Shown here: positions 12,126-24,348 of the stretch, in pieces | Numbering within the stretch: position 1 is the first letter of the stretch | Layout: every line of letters begins with the position of its first letter | Assembly (NCBI GenBank): GCA_013387265.2 | Contig: JABFTP020000144.1 | Coordinates: 133,683,600-133,747,599 of the forward strand | Direction of reading: 5' to 3' | DNA from: Cryptolaemus montrouzieri | Taxonomy: Eukaryota; Arthropoda; Insecta; Coleoptera; Coccinellidae | Length of the DNA: 64,000 bases | Position numbers and translations under genes: made by a program | Notes under the pieces: generated by a model | Told to the model about the DNA's origin: nothing | What the model saw: only the letters and a program-made list of their open reading frames with translations | The model's database searches: none

Positions 12126-13320
12126 CATTATTTGGTCGTCGTGGCGAGCTACCTCCTAAAAGAGACTCCCATAGTTTTAGTTATCACACTATATAAGAAT
12201 TTATACTTTTAATATTTATCATATCATGAAATATGGCTATTGGTCACCTTCTACTTTTTCCTACAAGAATTCTTATTACTACTGATGTAGTATTTTATTA
12301 TCATCTGATAAGAAGAAATGCTTGTGGTAAAACATGGGTAGCCGGATTTTCTACCAGAAACATTCAACTTTTATTTCTATGATTATACAAGACTTGAAGG
12401 TTACTAATTATAGGAAATATAAAGTAGATAACGTATGTTTTCCAAACACCTGCATTGCCTAGCTAAACCGACAATACTGAACAAAGACATGTTGAAAAAG
12501 AATTTCAATCACTTTACTCAATTAATTATTTATTACACTGAGAATTAACTGGAAGGATTCATTCCAAAAATGTTTAGAAAACTTTAGGATATCGTTCACC
12601 GTCTAGTGCAGCTGTATAGTTTCTTAGTTTGGTATGCTAATTTATTAAATTTTCTATCAAATATGACCTTATTTTATTCCCAATCCAATCGTATTAGGTT
12701 GCTTTGTCATCATGTTTGTTGAGTCCATGGTTAACTAAATTGAACATATTGAAGTTACTTCTGGAGCGTTGGAAGTGACAGAGAAGCATTGCGCACTCTA
12801 TTTTATTTATTAAAGTTGCAGTGAGGCAGCTATGCGCACGGCAGCTTCTTAGTGTAAAGAAGAGGAAAGTATTTCTCATCCTTTGTAATAAATCACTTGA
12901 ACTTCGGAAGATTGTTTGAAACGTTGGGTTAGCTTTATCTTGTGATTTGTCAATGTATTGTGGAGTATTTGATGCTGGTTAGTACCAAACAGAAAAGTTC
13001 GTGTCTACTACAACCAATGACATACATATTTTCTCTCGAGATTTTCGTATTAATTGAGCTTCGATCATGAGAGATCGGGTATTGGTTTTGGCATAGGAAT
13101 GTATCTAGTTATAGTTTTGGAGATTACAGATTTTTGGAATGGAATAATTTCCTGAAAAGATTCTTTTTGAATCAATTTTGTATTAAGGCCTCTCTTACAA
13201 GAGACCATTCCAAGAAATTATAAAATCGATTTTTCTCCTCATATTGTTTACATCCTATTGGTGATAACTAAAACTTTGGGAATGGGTTTGGGGAAGCTCG
13301 TGTCAAAGACCAAATAATTG
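12126..13320. mobile_element. putative non-autonomous DNA transposon with ~60-bp TIRs
   Basis: The left arm 12126-12187 and right arm 13261-13320 are imperfect inverted repeats. Both read 'ATTATTTGGTC', then 'CGAGCT-CC', then 'AGTTTTAGTTATCAC' towards the inside. The internal 1.07 kb has no recognisable transposase. The ORF at 12694-12879 (minus) shows no known domain. No clear target-site duplication was found. A deleted, non-autonomous element is the simplest reading; a local inversion-duplication is the alternative. Confidence 0.55.
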
Positions 13321-14285
13321 AAACAGCCCATACTGCAGCCTATAAAAGACAAAATACCTTTCGTTGGTATAAATTGTAATACCTAATTAGTCAAATGATA
13401 TCCATGTGATCATCTAGTACCTGAACTTGCCTTGAACCTCTCTTTTATGAATGAGGACCTTGTATTATGTTGTATATTTGTAGTAATAGTTTCAATATGA
13501 CACAACCAATTCTTCGTCGTTTAAATCGTAAGTGAGTAAATTAGAAAATCGATAACAGATTCGGTAACGATGTCTATTCGACATTTGCATTATTCATATT
13601 GAATTCCTTATTTTTGTTGTTCACGGTATCCTTAAATAAATTTCATTAAATGTTAGATCACTTAGATACAGGCCCTCACCGATATTTTGAATGGAAGATG
13701 GGAAATTAGTTCATTCAGAGATCGACCTAATTAGACTTCACACATTTCATGAATGAAATTTGAGAAATAAGATTAATATAGACATGCCTTTTCGGCCCTC
13801 AACCATATTATGCATACCAGCTGGCCCTTTTAGGATTTTAGTAATATTATATAACTTGCCATGAATGGGTCATTGCCCTCGTACTCAGAACTCAGAGATT
13901 TAATCTTAACCCTCCTAGTATTAAGTCCCTATTGTGAAAACTGATTATGAATTATCATATTTCACATATATAATTAGCTCGTTTATAGAAGCACAGATAT
14001 GAAACAATATTGAGTGTTTGTTACATTCAAATGTATCATTCATCAAATAAAAAAACAATACAGTTGAATTGATATAAAATGTATTCGCCATATCAATCAA
14101 ATCAATTCTTTGAGTTATAATAGTAAAGTTCCGAATCAATACTAAAATTCATTACATTTCAAAAGATGTCATCTAATTAGAATCAATATACAATAGTTTC
14201 ATTGTGTTACAACGATGTTCCGAATTGGAAAAACACAGGAGAACAACTGTTGGACACTACGGGGGACTGTAGCTCTTCTTACCAT
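13321..14285. other. no gene seen
   Basis: AT-rich stretch. The ORF at 13945-14139 (minus) has no recognisable motif. Confidence 0.45.
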
Positions 14286-14790
14286 GTCGGGCTTACTTGA
14301 TGTAGATCGGAGTTTAACTTTGATCTACACTTTATTTGAAAAAATTCGACGACGTTTCGCTGACAAACAATTCGTAGACTACCATTAATCTGGACGTAAG
14401 GTAATAAAAACTAATTGAACAAGTTAAGTAGGGGTGAGTAATTCAAATCTACCTGTTCATTCAAAAGCTTGTCCGAATGTTTGTATCTATTTATTTCTAA
14501 TGCTTCTAGGAGATCTAATTTTGAACTTTTTGATTAATAAATCTCGTGTTGAAAATAAATCAATTTCAATTGTGATATCGGTAGGACCTATAAGCATAAA
14601 TCTGAACATAAACGTAGCTTCGACAAAATAAAATAATTTCAAACCACTTAAATTACTAAAAACTTTGAGAAGATTAGATCTCCTAGAAGCATTAGGGGCA
14701 ACATTCAGATTTTTGTTCAATTAGTTTTATTACTTTTCATACTAACTGTACATGGCTCGGTGTGGATTTTCCTGTTATTTCGATTGAATG
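14286..14790. mobile_element. Penelope-like element remnant, two opposed pieces
   Basis: The segment begins with 'TTACTTGATGTAGATC', the 5' tip of the intact-ended Penelope copy at 47330. It then runs in antisense through that copy's 3' tip ('TTCGACGACGTTTCGCTGAC') and its GIY-YIG endonuclease C-terminus (about 14397-14535). At about 14535 orientation flips: 14536-14790 follows the sense strand of the same endonuclease and 3' UTR ('AATAAATCTCGTGTTGAAAA' to 'CTCGGTGTGGATTTTCCTG') with internal deletions. No functional ORF remains. Confidence 0.85.
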
Positions 14791-17375
14791 AATAATTGAA
14801 AATAGTCTATCTGATTCTGATTCGCGCAAGCTAAACGAGAGAAATAATTTCAAACTTAAATTCAGAAGATATGTTTGACGACCTTTATTTGTTAAATTTC
14901 TGTCCTGTATTTGAATTTCCTGATAATATTAACCTCGTATAATTACGAAATCATATAATTTTGGTGGAGTTTGGCAAGTGATCTATCTGATCTGAGATGA
15001 AATTATTTAATATTGATATATTTGAACTGTAGCGAAATTATTTTGTAAATATTTTATGTAATCGATTTTTCACCTGACTCACTCTAGAAGTGGTTCTTGA
15101 TCTCAATAGTGTTTCAGAGCCCAATAATTCTTTGTTAGGTATAGTAAATATCTTCAGAAGTAAGATCACTCCTGAACTATCGCTTCTTTCATTAGTGCAG
15201 CAGAAAAAGATTGAGCGTATTAATGAATGTATTAACTTATTATCTCTCGACGTATGTTTGAGTTGGTAGCATGAAGGAGTATTTGTAGGATATACAGGCC
15301 TAAGATCAAAGGATGAAGAGTATATAGAATATATCCGAGTTGAACTTTCCGTGAATATAGGAATCCGATGTATATCTTCGGAGTTAGTGACATATAGCCA
15401 GTTGAGTCACAGTTGGCAAAAAATAATATGTGCGCTCTCTGCGAACATCCTTCAGCCCTAAAAATAACATTCCTTCCACACTAACATAAATACTGAATCA
15501 ATATGATTTCTCCTAGACGAGCTTCTGTGCACTTTCTTCTACATTCATGAAATATGTTAGCACTCAAAGACCTATCACTATTTGTCGGAAAATTGAATCC
15601 AAGGACAATGTATTTGCTGCTTAGATGTTAATTTCTAATTGCAATTTGTTTTCGAAACCTACTCATAAACTCTTAAATTATATTAGCAATTTTCTTATGA
15701 GGACAGCTAGCACTCATCTATATTTTACACTTTCTCTTATTGAGCAAAACTGGTTTCTTCAAAATTTAAGAAATGCTTATATTATCAAATCTCTATCAAA
15801 TAAACATTTCTATGAAGTACTATGGTTGTTGATGAATATTCGCATACTGTCAATGGGTAGCTAAAATTGGACAATGAATCTAATAATTACGTGACAACAG
15901 TTGGGTTTCAAAGAAATCTTCAAAGCGTCAATCCATTTATCACGAAATCATGGAACCAGTTTATAATCAAGATAGAAACTTTGCCTTAAATATTTCATTC
16001 CCAGATTAAACAACTCTTTGACTTGAGTACACTCACTTCATTATTATTTGTTATTTGTTGTGTTCCCATTTTATTCCATTTCATAAAATGCGTTCCTGAT
16101 AAAGTATCCATATTTTTGTTCTAACAAAATAATAAAGATTTATTCTTTCAGAGTACCATATTGTTAATACTGATCATTAAAAACAGTGAAAATAATGACT
16201 TTCCTTAAAATTGTTTCTGATTATTTTTCAAATGATGGAATATAAAAGGAGTCGAGAATATGTACAAAGAGTTAAAAATCAAAGGTATTTTTATTTTGTG
16301 AAATCAATACTGTAAATGGGGAGATTAAATTACTACAAAATTAAAATATATTACAGGATGGGGATGCATTTACGAACGCAATTACGTCCTGCTATAATGA
16401 CAATCATCGTACGGATGACTGAGAATGAAATAGAGAACAATCTATTTTCGATTTAATATGAAGAGGGAACGAATAAAGAGAGGCACTCAACTTAGAGCAC
16501 ATTCGCACAGGGGCGGACGCAGGTTCAGGTTAAATTACCTAGAAAGTAAATAATTGACAGTAAGCGATGTAGATATTTTCATAATTTCGTTGATGCCTTG
16601 AATCGTTCAAAGTTGCAAGTCCGTGAAGAAATGAACGTTATATTTTTCCTCTACTGTATCTGCTATTGCATCAGCCGAGTTGAAGAATCCATATAAATAG
16701 AATTTGGATCATTTAATGGGATGAATAAATTGCAACTGTACTAATAATTGTCTTCTGATTAGACGCCCTATATTCGAAGCATTCTCTGATGCCAGAAGGC
16801 GATGTGACATTTTTAATATTTCTTGGGCATCTAACAGTTAATTCCATACTATAAATTGATGTATGAATCACTTCAACGCTAGTTTTAAGGAATTTACATG
16901 TCACATTCAAATATATTGATTGAAATTTGAATGAATCATAGAAATGGTTGATGTGAACAGGCTCTTGTATTATCAAGTTTTCTGTCTGGAAAGTGTTAAG
17001 AAATTTTGGAACTGATCTTCTGAACTTTATTATTGCTTCTATTACAGATTATGGGTTTTCCATGAATCGGTTCTGCAAAGCATCGGTTTTATATGTAAAA
17101 ATTACAAATATGGTTCACTAAATAATCGCCATCCAATCGAAGATACTTAAATGCACCGCTTCGCTTATTTTGCGGTCGGTTGTACATTCAAAAAATCGTT
17201 TTACCTCTCATATTGCAGAAAATTTTCACGATCATTCGGCCTAGGAGTAAATGGACGTGAATTTGAAAATGCCTCAATATGAAGCAACAAATTATAAAAA
17301 TGTCTGTAGGTCAATGTTGTGACACGAATTACCTGGCGTAAATGAGTTTTTACTGACTTTTTGCCAGCTCCTCAA
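14791..17375. other. no gene recognised
   Basis: AT-rich. Small ORFs at 15625-15864 (plus) and 16713-16976 (minus) have no recognisable domain or catalytic motif. Nothing else is supported. Confidence 0.45.
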
Positions 17376-17381
17376 AGACTT

Positions 17382-17910
17382 CTAAAGTTTGGAGCTCGGG
17401 GTGGAATGAAATGCCAATTTAATTTCTGTTGTATTTGATATTGATTCATTTGACTCCCTAAGAATCGTTTGCAAATCGGAATTTGCGCTAGTAAAATCAG
17501 TAGCATTATGGAAAATTATATTATGAGGTCTTGCTCGATGGGCAATGAGCCGTCTTAAAGCTGCTATAATTGTTTCGCTACTCACATTCGTCACTAGTTT
17601 TCAATGAACCGCTTTAATAGTAAATCAAATGAACAGACAAATATTGCCTTCGATTAATAACGCTCGTTCTTTTCTTACTTTAAATTTCAGAAAGAATAGT
17701 CCGGCGAAATCAATGTCGCTATTTGAAAATAGTGGTCATGAATTGCCGAAATTGATTCCATTGTTGGTATGCGACTTCGATGGTTCAATTCAAAAGAATG
17801 GCACAATCGAGAACAATTTTCTTTGCAGAATTTCCTACCCTGAGACACCAATATATCTCACACACTGCATAGAATTTGGTTAGCGCCACAATGTAACAAT
17901 GATTTATGAT
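17382..17910 (-). pseudogene. BEL/Pao pol fragment (integrase)
   Basis: Frame 17382-17594 (minus) reads 'IIAALRRLIAHRARPHNI', then 'DFTSANSDLQTIL', matching the integrase core of BEL/Pao LTR elements. Upstream on the same strand (about 17800-17880), 'GNSAKKIVLDCAI' corresponds to 'RNFAKKIVHDCAI' in the plus-strand BEL copy near 37780. The Asp of the usual DNG motif reads HNATDF here, a change at the catalytic site. Stops and frame changes separate the pieces. No LTR was recognised. Confidence 0.75.
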
Positions 17911-18369
17911 AATCTCCAGTTATAAGTATTGTCGATCCATGTTAAGGAGCTGAAATTATAGGATGTTTTTTATTATAAGCAGACTCTGACTTATGAATAT
18001 GACCACCTGAATAAACCATTTTGATCTAAATACGAATTTGAAGACAAAATTTGACTTCTAGAGCATACTTCTTTACCGTAAGTTAGGTACTTGAATACAG
18101 ATACAAAATAAGATTGTTGAGATAATCGTATCATGCTACTTGAAGTATATAAATCTGGTCCATTTTGAAAGGACTCTATTTTCGTGAATTAACGTTCTTG
18201 CAATTAAATATGAATCTAAGACAATACGATTTGTACGTATAAAGAAACTGCTTGAATCAGCTCGGACAAGGGGTTTTACATTCGTAAGTGATAATACCCC
18301 TCTTCAGCAGTAGGTATTGAAGGATCTGTGAGATAAGTTGGAGGCTCACCAGAGCAATAATTGAATGCA

Positions 18370-19200
18370 GTGGTAGTAACCCAACTAAAAGACCTAAACT
18401 GCCCAAACTCAAGACGAACAGGAACACCAATCTCATTCTAGCAAGCGTAAACTCAGTGTTCGAAGAATATTCCGATCAGAACACCTTGGAGAAGATTCAC
18501 ACTTTGATTTACTGTGGAGCAGTAGCGGTTCTTCGACTTCACAAATAACAAATTTCCACAACTCTGATTCAAACTGAGTCAAAAAGCGTCAGAAAACCAC
18601 AATGGCAAAAACGACTGGAGAGGGATATTGATAATATTAGAGCAGAAATTGGTTGTCTCTCAGAATTTCTGAGAAACAAAAAACCCTAAAGGCGCTTGAA
18701 TACGCAAAATTTATAGGAAAATTGTACGAACAAAGAACACCCTGATCACAAACAACACATCGACATGTATATGGACACTTTGAAACAGAAACTCTAAGCA
18801 AAAGCAAAGAGGCTTTCAAGATACGTCGAGTGTACTGAAAGGAAACACCAAAATCAAAGGTTCCTCCAAAACCCGGCCAATTTTCATAAGGGAAATAACA
18901 AAACTGCGACTAAAAATAACAGAGAAGTACCTGACGCACAGTGCTTGATCGATTATTGGTCACCACTATGGTCGCACCCTAAAGAACGCAATAGAGATGC
19001 GGAATGGATCACGAATGAAAAAGAACACAAGAATCACAACAGTAGTTAGAGCGACCAACAATTGGAAGGCCACAAGTATAGATAATATCCACAGCTACTG
19101 GTAAAAGAAGTTTGATGAGGTTCTTGGAGCCCTAGCGAAACAGCTCACGTATGTTCTTCAACATCCCAAGAAAACGCCCACTTTCCTAACACTAGGCTTA
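18370..19200 (+). pseudogene. LINE ORF N-terminal region, heavily broken
   Basis: In the +1 context before the reverse transcriptase, segments such as 'KRLERDIDNIRAEIG' and 'LIDYWSPLWSHP' match the minus-strand LINE ('TDYWSSIWAVP') and the usual N-terminal region of R4/Dong ORFs. There are multiple in-frame stops, for example near 18549, 18687 and 19047. No intact N-terminal zinc fingers were seen. Confidence 0.65.
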
Positions 19201-19206
19201 ACATAT

Positions 19207-20504
19207 ATGCTACCTAAGAGCAATACAACACAGGATCCGTCTCAATATAGGCCAATCAGTTGCCTGCCAACACTCTACAAAATACTCACCTCATGCGTAT
19301 CCAATCGAATATACCAACACCTTGACGATCAAAATATATTAGCAGAAGAGCAGAAACGATGCAGAAAGGAACACCACGGGTGCAAGGAACAATTCATCAT
19401 CGATTCTGTGAAAATGAAACAGGCACACGTAAGACATCGGAATGTTCATTCAGCTTTTCTCGATTATCTGAAGGCATTTGATAGTACCGCCCATTCTTGG
19501 CTTGTTGAAGTATTGCAGATATACAAACTTCACCCAGCCCTGGTAGAATTCTTGAAGACAACAATGACACACTGGCTTACGTCTCTGCAAGTCAACGTGA
19601 ACAATAGGTCAATTAAATCCGACGAGATACACATACGTCGTGGAATTTTTCAAGGAGAATCTTTGAGTCGACTATGGTTCTGTTTAGCAATGAACCCATT
19701 GTCCTCAATGATAAATAGAACAGGATACGGATTTAGAATTAAAACAGATAGGAATAATTATACAGTCTCCCACCTGCTGTATATGGATGACATCTAATTA
19801 TATGCTTCGAACAAGAAGCAATTGGATGATTTGCTGAAAACTGTCAGTGAGTTCTCGGCAGATCTTCATATGAAATTCGGGATTGAAAAATGTAAGACTC
19901 TGAACATTTAAAGAGGAAAAGTCATAGATGGTAAAACACAATTTCCAAACGATGATATTATACAGTGCAAGAGGGATGGCGAAACATACAAATATCTCGG
20001 ATACGAACAAGCCAGATTGCTAAACCAAAAACAATCAAAGGAGAAGATTCGTTCAGAATACAGTCAGCGTCTGAAGACTGTGCTGAAATCAATGTTGAAC
20101 TCGGGGAATCTAGTCAAGGCAATTAACACCGACGCCATTGCAGTGGTGCTTTGTCATTTGGTATAATCAGATGGACTAAGACAGAACTGGATGATATTCA
20201 GAGGCAGACCCGAACGATGCTAACAAAGTACAGCAACCATCATCCAAAATCGTCTGTGATACGAACAACTTCGAAGCGGAGAGAAGGAGGGCGCGGATTA
20301 AAAGATGTTGTCAATTTACACACCGAACAGATAAAAAATCTAAGAGAATTATTCTCAGCAAAAGCTCTCACTTCTGACCTCCATAGAGTGGTATCGTTGG
20401 CTGATAAGGGATATACACCCCTAAGTCTTGCTACCAGAAATGACCTGCTAAATCTACCATTCCTATCAGATACTGGAAAACAAGAGCAATGGTCAAGAAA
20501 ATAA
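19207..20504 (+). pseudogene. R4/Dong LINE reverse transcriptase, broken
   Basis: Frame 19207-19797 covers fingers and palm: 'DPSQYRPISCLPTLYKIL', 'LDYLKAFDSTAHSWL', 'RRGIFQGESLSRLWF', and ends in the catalytic box 'YMDDI' immediately followed by TAA (19795-19797). The catalytic Asp pair is therefore intact but translation stops one residue later. Thumb sequence ('YKYLGYEQARLL') follows near 19985-20020, and frame 20151-20504 continues with 'RWTKTELDDIQRQTRTML' and 'GGRGLKD', parallel to the minus-strand copy. At least two further breaks lie between 19797 and 20151. Confidence 0.88.
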
Positions 20505-20613
20505 TTGCATGGACTTTCATCACCATGAGATTAATCTACCACACATGGACAAAGATGCATCCAACAAATGGTTGATGAAAGGAGAATTATTCGCGTAAAT
20601 AGAGGGATTCCTT

Positions 20614-21225
20614 ATGGCCATTCAAGACCAAGTGATCGCTACAAACAACTACAAAAAATTCATTATGAAGGACGGAATATTACAAAATGATAGGTGCAGA
20701 AAATGCCATATAAGACCGGAGACTATACAGAATATTACGTCCGGATGCAAACAATTGGCCAATATGGATTATCTTCACAGGCATAATAAAGTGTGTAACA
20801 TTATCCATCAGAAACTTGCACACAAGTACGGACTTCTGAATAGCTTCCAGCCATATTACAAATATCAACCGGCGCCCGTATTAGAAAATGACTCTATCAC
20901 ACTATACTACGATAGGCCTGTTATCACTGACAGAATGGTGACGAATAATAGGCCGGACATAGTGGTGTATGATAAGCGAGCCAGAACAGCAGTGCTGCTG
21001 GATGTCGACATACCGAATAATAAAAAGGTGCTGAATAAATTCCAGGAGAAAATGTCCTAATACACAGACCTTGCTATTGAGATCAAGCAGATGTGGAACC
21101 TCGAGAAAATAGATATTGTTCCTGTCATCGTATTCTCGACTGAGTTAGTACCCAAAACTTTGCAAGATAGCCTTAAGAAATTATATTTGCATAAGAATAC
21201 CTATATAGAAATGCAAAAGCTGTAA
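20614..21225 (+). pseudogene. R4/Dong LINE finger and restriction-like endonuclease
   Basis: Frame 20614-21060 begins at a convenient ATG inside the domain ('MAIQDQVIATNNY'). The CCHC finger reads C-x2-C-x8-N-x4-C: the expected His is Asn ('IQNITSGC'), whereas the minus-strand copy keeps His ('VFHILSSC'). The endonuclease signature 'RPDIVVYDKR' plus 'LLDVDIPNNKK' is intact. A stop at 21058-21060 separates the tail 'IVPVIVFSTELVPKTL', which ends in 'EMQKL' and a stop near 21225. The stop and the missing His imply a dead copy. Confidence 0.85.
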
Positions 21226-21392
21226 TTCTTAATACATGTAGGATAGTTAGGAAATGTATGTCAAGTATATTGTAATCGAGCCTATTTCCTTTGATTGATG
21301 AATCTGGAAAAGGTAAATTATATCCAGCTAACAGCTGAGATAGTGCATAAGTCCACGAAAATAAATAATAATAATACGACCTATGTTATTCA

Positions 21393-21640
21393 CTTAAGGA
21401 AAATCCTTTTAAAAACATTTATTTTATTACAAACTGAATTAAATGTCAGACTAAATTATATAAGATAATTTATAACATCGGTCTACATAGTGCAGCCGTG
21501 CTCGTGAAATAAAATCTGCTCATCCGCCATTTCTTCAGGGAAGCATCTCTTCCAGGAACGTTACTCATCCATCCTTAAGGAAGAGTTTCGGACAGGAAGA
21601 ACAAAACTCGTTCTTTGACTTGGCTCGTTATTGACTGAAA
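21393..21640 (-). mobile_element. BEL/Pao fragment
   Basis: Closely similar to 27433-27620: both start 'TCACTTAAGGAAA' and share 'GTGAAATAA-ATC-GCT' and 'TTCTTCAGGGAAGCATCTC'. The same portion of a BEL pol is represented, minus strand. It abuts the 3' end of the plus-strand LINE. Confidence 0.75.
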
Positions 21641-23000
21641 TCTTGTGGAACACTCGGCGAATCTTCCTCTGGATCGTTTTCTAGTACAGCATTTCTTCGA
21701 CGCAATCTTGAGCTAATTTTCAAAACGATTACCATAAAAGTTTTGATGTAGGAGATGGTCAGTTGAAGATGTGTATAAGCTGTTTTTTCATTATTTTCTG
21801 AATTCGGTTGGAGATTCTCGACTGCTTTCTGAATATAGTGTAACTTATCCAGTGAAATTTCTTGAAATTCTGAATGATGATCCCCTGCAGTTATTTTTAT
21901 TTCAGGTAAAAATAGCGGTACTTGATAAGAGATGCCTTTTGTGTTTTGTAATAAATGAAGTCAACTGTTTGAATGCTGCAATCATGGGGAATCTGTTTGA
22001 GGAATGTTCCCTTGAGGATGCCAATATAATGGCTGTCATTAACTCCTCCTACAAAAGATTCCTTCACTTTTACTGGTACTATTTTACAGTCAGGAACAGT
22101 GGAAGAATTTTAGATCTGAAGAACTGAAAATAGGCCGAAAATCGGCGTGGCTTACAAACTAATTTTCTTCGCAAAGGTAAGCAGGGTTGAGATATCTGCT
22201 TTGTTTGTCACCGTATTGGAATAGATTGCTACTTATTGTGAGGTAGATATTTTTAGGACCTATTGTTGTGAAGTTTTTGGATTGAATGGAATATAAATGG
22301 TAATTGTTGAATTGATCGCGATGTACAAGAGGAATATTCAATAGGAAAACGATTCTTATTTTTGAATAGTACGCTTCACTTTCAATTAGGTCAGAATAAT
22401 TGTGAATGTTTTTTCATCAGAAACGAAAGAATGTCATTTATCGATTTTTGAGACTACGATGAGAGAGCAAAATTTAGCCAGAGTAATTGAATCTTCTAAA
22501 TCTTCAAGGATAGATACAATTGGGTCTAAGTTAAATTTCATTTGAGCGGAAGTGTCTATAATAGAGAAAGAAATACTTGGTGTTTTCATTTTGTATCTCC
22601 GGAATTCCTCTAGAAAGTATATTTTGGTTATGCAGCATTAATGAAAGCGTTTTATTATTATTCTCGAGAACTTCGTCAGTTGAGGAAATTTTGTGATTGA
22701 CAGCAAAAATTATTCGTTCCTTATTATCTCGTAGTTTTTCAATAGTTTAGTAGCGTTCCGCATCATTGGCTAAATTTCTTGAAGTGGCTTCAATAGTATT
22801 GCCCAGATCATTGACTTTTTCCGTTTTCTATCTTCAAATGGATATACAGATTTCAATCTATTGAATCGATTTGAAAGAGTAGATTTGATTGACAATAATT
22901 TTTATTTCGATTTCGGTAGGGTACAGATCAACATAATGGAAAATTTATGAGTACCGATTTTTACTTTAATTTCGCCTACAAGAAAGGGAGGATACCAGGA
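21640..23000 (-). pseudogene. errantivirus-like envelope remnant
   Basis: Minus-strand sequence downstream of integrase carries scattered env-like words, for example 'NLANDAERY' near 22770 and 'KIISSTD'-type heptad-rich sequence near 22700. A stretch near 22159-22341 corresponds to the C-terminal ectodomain region of insect errantivirus envelopes. In autonomous elements this is the membrane fusion glycoprotein. Here it is broken by many stops and shifts, with no open frame longer than about 60 codons. Assignment rests on position after pol and on short similarities. Confidence 0.45.
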
Positions 23001-23224
23001 TTTTGTTTAGGATCCACTATTTTGATCGGTTTCAACAAGGACCGGTGGATCATCATCACGATCAGGTTCCTGCAACAATTTTTGAGGTTGTTTAGCTCTC
23101 GGTTTTTTAAAAATATTTTGTGATGAGTACTGCGTCCAGTGTTTATTTTAAATTCGTCATTTTCTTGTACTTTTTATTCGATGAAGGGGCTTTCAGTTTG
23201 TTACCGCGAGTTTTGAAATTTTTT

Positions 23225-23955
23225 TCAGATGACTGTCGATTGTTCTTGATAATCAATTGGTTTTTCACGTTCTTTGTTTGCTTCACCTATATATTCTTCT
23301 TCCTTTGTCTCGCTAATCTCGTGAATAGAGTAATGAATTAGTTGGGTTCGTTCTTTGTGATTTTGCATATAATTGTTTATGATTTCTTCGTCTGCGTCAA
23401 CTTCGAAAGGATCATTGGTGTTCAAATGATCGCTGATAATATCGATTGGTTTTCTTGTGTTGTAGGATGGATACTATAGTTGTAACCAAAAATTGCATAA
23501 GGCATTATATCGGCAACTGAAATATTTGATATTTCGATTGTCAAGACTCTCAGATGTTCTAGAATGGTCGAATGAAAACGTTCTACTAGTGAATTGCTAT
23601 CAGAATTTTCAGAGATGGTCATGTAAATTTTGATTCTATGAAGATTGGTAAAATCCATGATTGTTGAATTGTTGAAAAATTCGGTGCCAATGAGTCAATG
23701 ACTATTTGTAATGGTAGTCCATAAAAGTACACGATGGATATTAATGCTTGCAGGAACAGTTGAAGGAGCGTTAGCACCCATTAATGGAAACGCTTGACCA
23801 AATTTTGAAAATTTGTTCAAAATTGTCAAAAATTTTTGGCTATCTGCTTGGCAGACATCAATATGTACTACTTCAAAGGGTCGTTTTGGAGTTGGGGTAA
23901 TTTGATATTCTATCTTAGGAGGTCTTCGATCATGTCTGTCAAATTTCACAATCAT
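23225..23955 (-). pseudogene. Ty3 integrase, broken
   Basis: Frame 23695-23955 holds the first catalytic Asp region ('EVVHIDVCQADSQKFL'). Frame 23422-23658 holds the region with the catalytic Glu ('NSLVERFHSTI') followed by 'HPTTQENQS'. Between them (23658-23695) the frame changes, and the second Asp motif (normally a DNG-type word) is not cleanly readable. A tail frame at 23225-23425 is acidic and Glu-rich. The integrase would not be functional. Confidence 0.8.
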
Positions 23956-24348
23956 TTATGTGAAATCTGACCTCATTTTATAAATTTGGCACATAATATT
24001 TCCGTTTGAGTGGTTCAATAGTTTATACTATACCTCGATGATTAGTTTTTGACTCATGGCTATAGCCAATCAGTTTGTTTTGTCGATCCTCATTTATAAT
24101 ATTTTCTAACATTTTATTACACTTCGAAAAAGCTTAAAATCGAGACTTTTGAATGTTTGTCTCATGAGATTTGAAAGTTGTTTATACGTTTCATCATCGT
24201 CATTACTTTCGAAATAAATTGCATAGGTCTTTTGCGGTTCTCCAAAGTCTATAAAAAATGAAATTATAGGAGTAAGGTAATTCTTGGGAATGTAAAAATT
24301 TTAAATATTCTTTTGTTTTCGGTCCCATAAACATTTTTTTGTTGGTTT

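Larger units (their letters stand above)
18330..21375 (+). mobile_element. R4/Dong-type LINE, near full length, dead
   Basis: Same family type as the minus-strand copy at 3242-6285, but more complete at its 5' side. Coding similarity begins around 18370 (PTKRPKLPKL) and continues to 'YIEMQKL' followed by a stop near 21225. The 3' UTR ends at about 21375 in 'AAAATAAATAATAATAAT', a TAA-type tail like that of Dong elements, then joins BEL debris. Several stops and frameshifts interrupt the single ORF. The 5' limit is approximate. Confidence 0.85.

Noticed and set aside
21771..22127. 118-codon plus-strand ORF as a host gene
   Set aside because: It has no recognised domain and overlaps, antisense, the likely env tail of the minus-strand retroelement.
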